From positions 7,801,352-7,865,351 of the forward strand of contig JABACO010000020.1 in the NCBI GenBank assembly GCA_013339895.1: a stretch of 64,000 bases of DNA. The letters run 5' to 3'. Positions 60,501-64,000 of the stretch are shown in pieces (positions within the stretch are counted from its first letter, which is position 1; every line of letters begins with the position of its first letter). Both the position numbers and the translations under genes were made by a program. The DNA comes from Ephydatia muelleri. Taxonomy: Eukaryota > Porifera > Demospongiae > Spongillida > Spongillidae. The notes under the pieces are model-generated. The model was not told the DNA's origin. It was given only the letters and a program-made list of their open reading frames with translations, and did not search any database.

Positions 60501-61804
60501 GGAAGAGTTACTGACTTTTGTTCTGAAAGCTTTACAACTTTCGTGCCCCATGATAAAACACCCATGTCATTGACTGGAGACAAAATCCAGCTTACAGCCT
60601 CAATCACTACAGCCTCTTCGACTCTTGCACGTGTTTGTGTGGGCTTGATGAGTTCTAAACCTTCAAGAATAGCTTGACTGTCTGCCAGGGCTGTCATCCG
60701 TGCATATCCACCAATGTGAAACCTACCTTCCTGTTGCAAGGATTCCATTCTCTTCTTTGGGAGTCCTTTTACCAATAGCGCTTGTGTTACCCGCTTTTGT
60801 ATCGTCAAGTTCGGACTTGCACTATTATGCTCAATCAAAACATTTTCAAGCTTCATCAATGCTTTTCGTGCAGGTACAGCCCCTCTAACCTTGTCAGTGG
60901 CATCTTGTACCAGCTCTTGAGACATTGCTGGGCAGAGAATTTCGGCCACTTTAACGGCAGCTGTAAGGACAGACTGTACCATGGTTGACCAGCCACCTGG
61001 ATTACTCTCTCGTATTCTTCCATCACTGTTTCGCGCGTGCTCTGAGGGCAGCTTCTTTCTCATAGATTCAGTGAAACCAAATGCGTCCCACACGTCCTTC
61101 CTCGTTTCAATTAATTTCCCACTTGTCACCATAGCTGAAGACGTGCCAGCATCAGGTACATCATCAACAACCATATCTGTGATGGACTTCCTTGCTTTCT
61201 TAGATGCACGCCTTGTTGAGTGCTCGAGTGAAGGCCCTGCACTACCATCTGATTTCTTAGGCCGTCCCCTTTTCCTTAGTATTGCTACCTCTGGAGGTAC
61301 ACCATCACACGTACATTGACAGCGTTTGCATTTGCTTTGACAACCAGGAACTTTGCAGGTTCCATAATGATGGCCACAATCCGCCATGCTTCGTATCGTA
61401 CCGTACTGTTTACTTTCGGAATTAATTGTACTAGTACCCAGACTTGCATGTGGCAGCCAAGCATATAAAGACAATAGTGTTTTTCAACTGAAACATTAAT
61501 TTATTGCCGTACTTACTTATGTCCTGCTTATTCGATTTATGTGCACATATAAGATCTCTCTTTCACAGCTAGTTAACGCAAGTTTTCGCTAAACCCGAAT
61601 TGCACCAAACCCCCAAACCGCTCGTCTCTGACGATGGATAGTTCTTCATCTCATCGAGTGGAATCTCAAACAATATTGTTTCTTAGTACATCACAGATTT
61701 ATCTGACACAATGAAACTATAGGATGCTTATATCTATTCTTCCCGATTTTATGACCTGCTACAAGCGCCCAAAATTTTGGGTCTGAATTTACGGAGACGC
61801 TCTG
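57537..61804 (-). mobile_element. 4.27-kb DNA transposon in a TTAA target site
   Basis: Both ends are inverted repeats of about 40 bp: CAGAGCGTCTCTGTAATTTC then AGACCCAAAA at the left, and the inverse of CAGAGCGTCTCCGTAAATTC then AGACCCAAAATTTTGGGCGC at the right. The left arm carries an insert of a few bases. TTAA lies directly outside each end (57533-57536, 61805-61808). Removing the element with one TTAA closes the interrupted pol frame, so the boundaries are exact. The minus strand carries a broken transposase-like gene (listed separately). TTAA targets are known for piggyBac, Kolobok and some Sola elements, but the termini do not start CCC as in piggyBac. Confidence 0.87.
57985..61387 (-). 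pseudogene. Degenerate DDE-like transposase gene (minus strand)
   Basis: Reads from a Cys/His-rich start MADCGHHYGTCKVPGCQSKC (61387), a basic KKSDGSAG/RRASKKARK stretch, a long helical region (to 60476), LGRSTFYRIM (about 60420), a central region, then HALVVIDWKMKF, FGKQGIAWHG, LQSDNAGCYQSKDLLLAIAL and ETQDGKGDIDAHFARSM (59820-59440). The last three carry plausible D, D and D/E catalytic residues. An acidic linker and a basic C-terminal part (58728-57985) follow. The gene is broken by a stop at 60476, by frameshifts at a G6 run near 60385, near 59950 and near 58700. Similar proteins with an FGK-GI-WH motif are, as far as I recall, widespread and unannotated in cnidarian and sponge genomes; I cannot assign a named superfamily. 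Confidence 0.65.
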
Positions 61805-62369
61805 TTAAAGAAGAATGCAAGATGGGAGTGGACTTCAAACTGTGAAGTTGCTTTTCAGCGTGTTAAGGATCAATTGGCAACAGCTCCAGTGCTGTGTCAC
61901 TAAGACCCAAAATTACCTCTTCGGTTGGCCGGAGATGCTTCGGCGTATGGTGTGGGTGCAGTCCTTTTGCATGTGATGAAAGATGGTTCAGAAAGACCAA
62001 TTGCATATACGTCAAGATTCCTGTCAGTTGCAGAAAAGAATTATGCACAGTTGGAAAAGGAGGCCTTGTCCTTGGTATTTGGAGTTAAGAAATTCCATCA
62101 ATTTTTTTATGGAAGAAATGTTAGTGACTGATCATAAGCCACTCACAACGATTTTTGGGTCTAGCAGCAGCACGATTGCAGCGTTGGGTATTGTTACTCT
62201 CTGCTTACAGTTATACCATTGTGTACAAGCCAGGAGTGAATCATAACACTGTTGATGGTTTGTCTCGTCTTCCGTTGAGTCAAGTGAAGCCATCTACATT
62301 TGAAGCGCAAAGCACAGATTTTCCAGTATGTCAGCTAAACCTATTGCCTGTTACTGCAAAACAACTTGC

Positions 62370-62602
62370 TAAAATGTGGCATTGACGCTGTTAGGATATA
62401 TATTTAGGGTTTAGGGTTTAGGGTTTAAGGCCGCGCCGAAGGCGCGAGGGACCAGGTCAATTTGCACTCGGAATCTGAATCCGGTGTCAAAAAGCACCCG
62501 TCTTACACTAAATTTTTTTTAGCAATGTTTTGGATGTCAACGACCACTGCACGACCACTGGACGAGGGCGCCTTCGGCGCCATATTAAATTTCCTGCAGC
62601 TA
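62370..62602. mobile_element. Short insertion in pol with telomere-like repeats and GC-rich hairpins
   Basis: About 230 bp of non-coding sequence separates RNase H/linker from integrase coding. It contains three copies of TTTAGGG (62404-62428), a self-complementary GCGCCGAAGGCGC (about 62434-62446) and near the other side GGCGCCTTCGGCGCC (about 62568-62582), which are inverse copies of each other. Exact ends and target duplication are unclear. Confidence 0.5.
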
Positions 62603-63887
62603 CAAGATCAGACCCTGAGTTATCAAGGGTGTTGCATTTCACATTGAAAGGATGGCCAGTAGTGCACACAGAGGAATCAATGGCATTACAGCCTTATTGG
62701 ACTCGCCGTAGTGAGTTGACAGTGGAATGTGGCTGTTTAGTTTGGGGAGTAAGAGCTGTTGTGCCTAGGAAATTGCAGCAGCAAGTTTTGAAGGAGCTAC
62801 ATGATGGACACCCAGGCATTGTGCGTATGAAGAATCGGGCTAGAAGTTATGTTTGGTGGCCAGGTCTGGACTCCAATGTTGAAGAATTAGTGAAGTCTTG
62901 TCCACAATGTCAGGAGGCTAAAAGTGCACCACCTAAAGCACCTCTGTACCCATGGGTGTGGCCATCCAGACCATGGGAGCGCATTCACGTGGACTTCGCT
63001 GGGCCATTTCTAGGAAAATCATCTTTCATTGTTGTGGATGCTCACTCAAAATGGCCTGAGGTTATTCCAATGTCTACCACAACCTCTTTGGCCACTGTGG
63101 CAGAGTTGACCAGGTTGTTTGCATCCTATGGAATACCTCAGCAACTAGTGTCTCATAATGGCCCACAATTTGTATCACAGGAGTTCAAGCTATTTCTATG
63201 AACAAATGGAGTACGACACATTCAAACAGCCCCTTGCCACCCACATGGTGCAGCAGAGAGATTTGTTAAAACATTTAAGGAAGCCATGCAAAAAAATAAA
63301 TGTAAAGGTGTGTCCTTTCATGATCAGTTAATGCATTTTCGGTTGACTTATCGAGTGACACCACATGCTACAACAGGTGTGGCTCCTTGTGAATTATTTA
63401 TGGGAAGACATTTATGCACATCACTGGATTTGTTAAGGCCTGACTTGGAATCTATTGTAGCTAAGAAGCAGTTTGAACAAAAAGGTCATTATGATGGAGC
63501 AGCCACATTGCGGCAGTTTGTGGAAGGACAATGGGTACTGGTGCGAAACTTTAGGAAAGGACCAAAATGGGTGCCAGCAATAGTGAGGCAAAAGAGTGGG
63601 CCTTTATCCTATGTTGTACAACTGACACCAACAATTTCATGGAGACGGCATGTGGATCAGATGCGTGTTTGTAGTGATAGTCCATATTGGCATGAAACAG
63701 TGGCGTCATCTCCTACAGATAAGTCTGGTGTACCAACAGAGGTAGAAAAGAGGCCGATGGAGGAGGAAGAGAGGATGACATTGCTACAGACAAACAGGCT
63801 AGTAATGTGGATACCACGAGACCAGTGGTCACAAGAACAGAAATACCCGAGGCTGAAGATATATACTGACGCTCTATGTGCCAGGAA

Positions 63888-63952
63888 TTTGCGCAATTTA
63901 TAAATTGTTGCGCACTACGTGGATTCACAGCACAATTTATAAATTGCGCAAA
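63888..63952. repeat. Perfect 21-bp inverted repeat (65 bp in total)
   Basis: Left arm TTTGCGCAATTTATAAATTG plus T, right arm its exact reverse complement, separated by 23 bp. It truncates the C-terminal end of the retrotransposon pol frame at 63903. It may be a miniature foldback element or one end of a larger element. Confidence 0.8.
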
Positions 63953-64000
63953 TCGATAGATTGCGCCTAACAGTTCTGTGTGAAGGTTGGAGTTACTAAG

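Larger units (their letters stand above)
54218..64000 (+). mobile_element. Ty3/gypsy-type LTR retrotransposon, inactive, with nested insertions (3' end outside window)
   Basis: A candidate short 5' LTR (54218-54331, TG...CA) precedes TTTTGGCGACGAG, a common primer-binding-site context. Gag remnants (54357-54980, frame-broken) end in a CCHC knuckle CFKCGKKGHMAKMC (54845-54886). Protease has DTGAA (about 55090), then reverse transcriptase in two pieces (55440-55653 and 56934-57460, with YLDD), RNase H (61809-62130), and integrase with HHCC region (HPGIVRMKNRARSYVWWPGL, CPQC) and catalytic core from about 62960 to 63300, plus a GPLSYVV GPY/F-like end. The order PR-RT-RH-IN is the Ty3/gypsy order. 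In-frame stops occur at 57253, 57457, 62131 and 63201, and large insertions at 55658, 57537 and about 62370. No envelope-like gene is seen. Confidence 0.94.

Overview
The window reads as gene-dense nuclear DNA of an early-branching animal, most likely a marine sponge (inference). Genes carry short GT-AG introns and sit on both strands, often 10-150 bp apart. The repertoire is that of an animal with motile cilia: a TMC channel, classical protein kinase C, FANCM, Bre1, NPLOC4, Arp2/3 subunit 1, and the ciliary proteins DRC3, IFT56 and CFAP61. Introns are unusually rich in minisatellites, many of which start at the splice donor.

Layout. 1-7326: a TMC-like channel (runs off the left edge) and a classical PKC, both on the minus strand. 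7420-16752: a ciliary block. DRC3 and IFT56 flank a NEURL2-like (NHR plus SOCS-box-like) gene, and a tandem duplication of about 1.96 kb has remodelled the block. The order is now DRC3, NEURL2-like copy a, an in-frame IFT56-DRC3 chimera, NEURL2-like copy b, IFT56. 16842-24341: a BNR sialidase, RPL11, Bre1 and mitochondrial L27. 24412-32732: CFAP61, swollen by intronic repeats. 33213-38244: protein disulfide isomerase and ARPC1. 38391-43997: FANCM. 44957-51340: a small secreted/membrane Kunitz-like protein, NPLOC4 and a FAM234-like membrane protein. 52408-52986: a decayed 3' fragment of an SLC4 bicarbonate transporter. 53649-54157: unassigned exon-like sequence.

54218 to the right edge: a dead Ty3/gypsy-type LTR retrotransposon. 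Its pol gene is broken by in-frame stops and by at least three nested insertions. Two of these sit exactly in TTAA target sites; one is a 4.27-kb DNA transposon with a degenerate DDE-like transposase of a family I cannot name with confidence. A separate 0.2-kb terminal-inverted-repeat MITE family occurs three times in intergenic spacers.

The strongest novel observation is the duplication-born chimera. The breakpoint falls inside an IFT56 exon and a DRC3 exon at a 3-bp microhomology and keeps both in frame, so one new gene could be expressed from the copied IFT56/NEURL2-like promoter. The second is a general pattern of minisatellites that begin at 5' splice sites and so multiply donor-like sequences.
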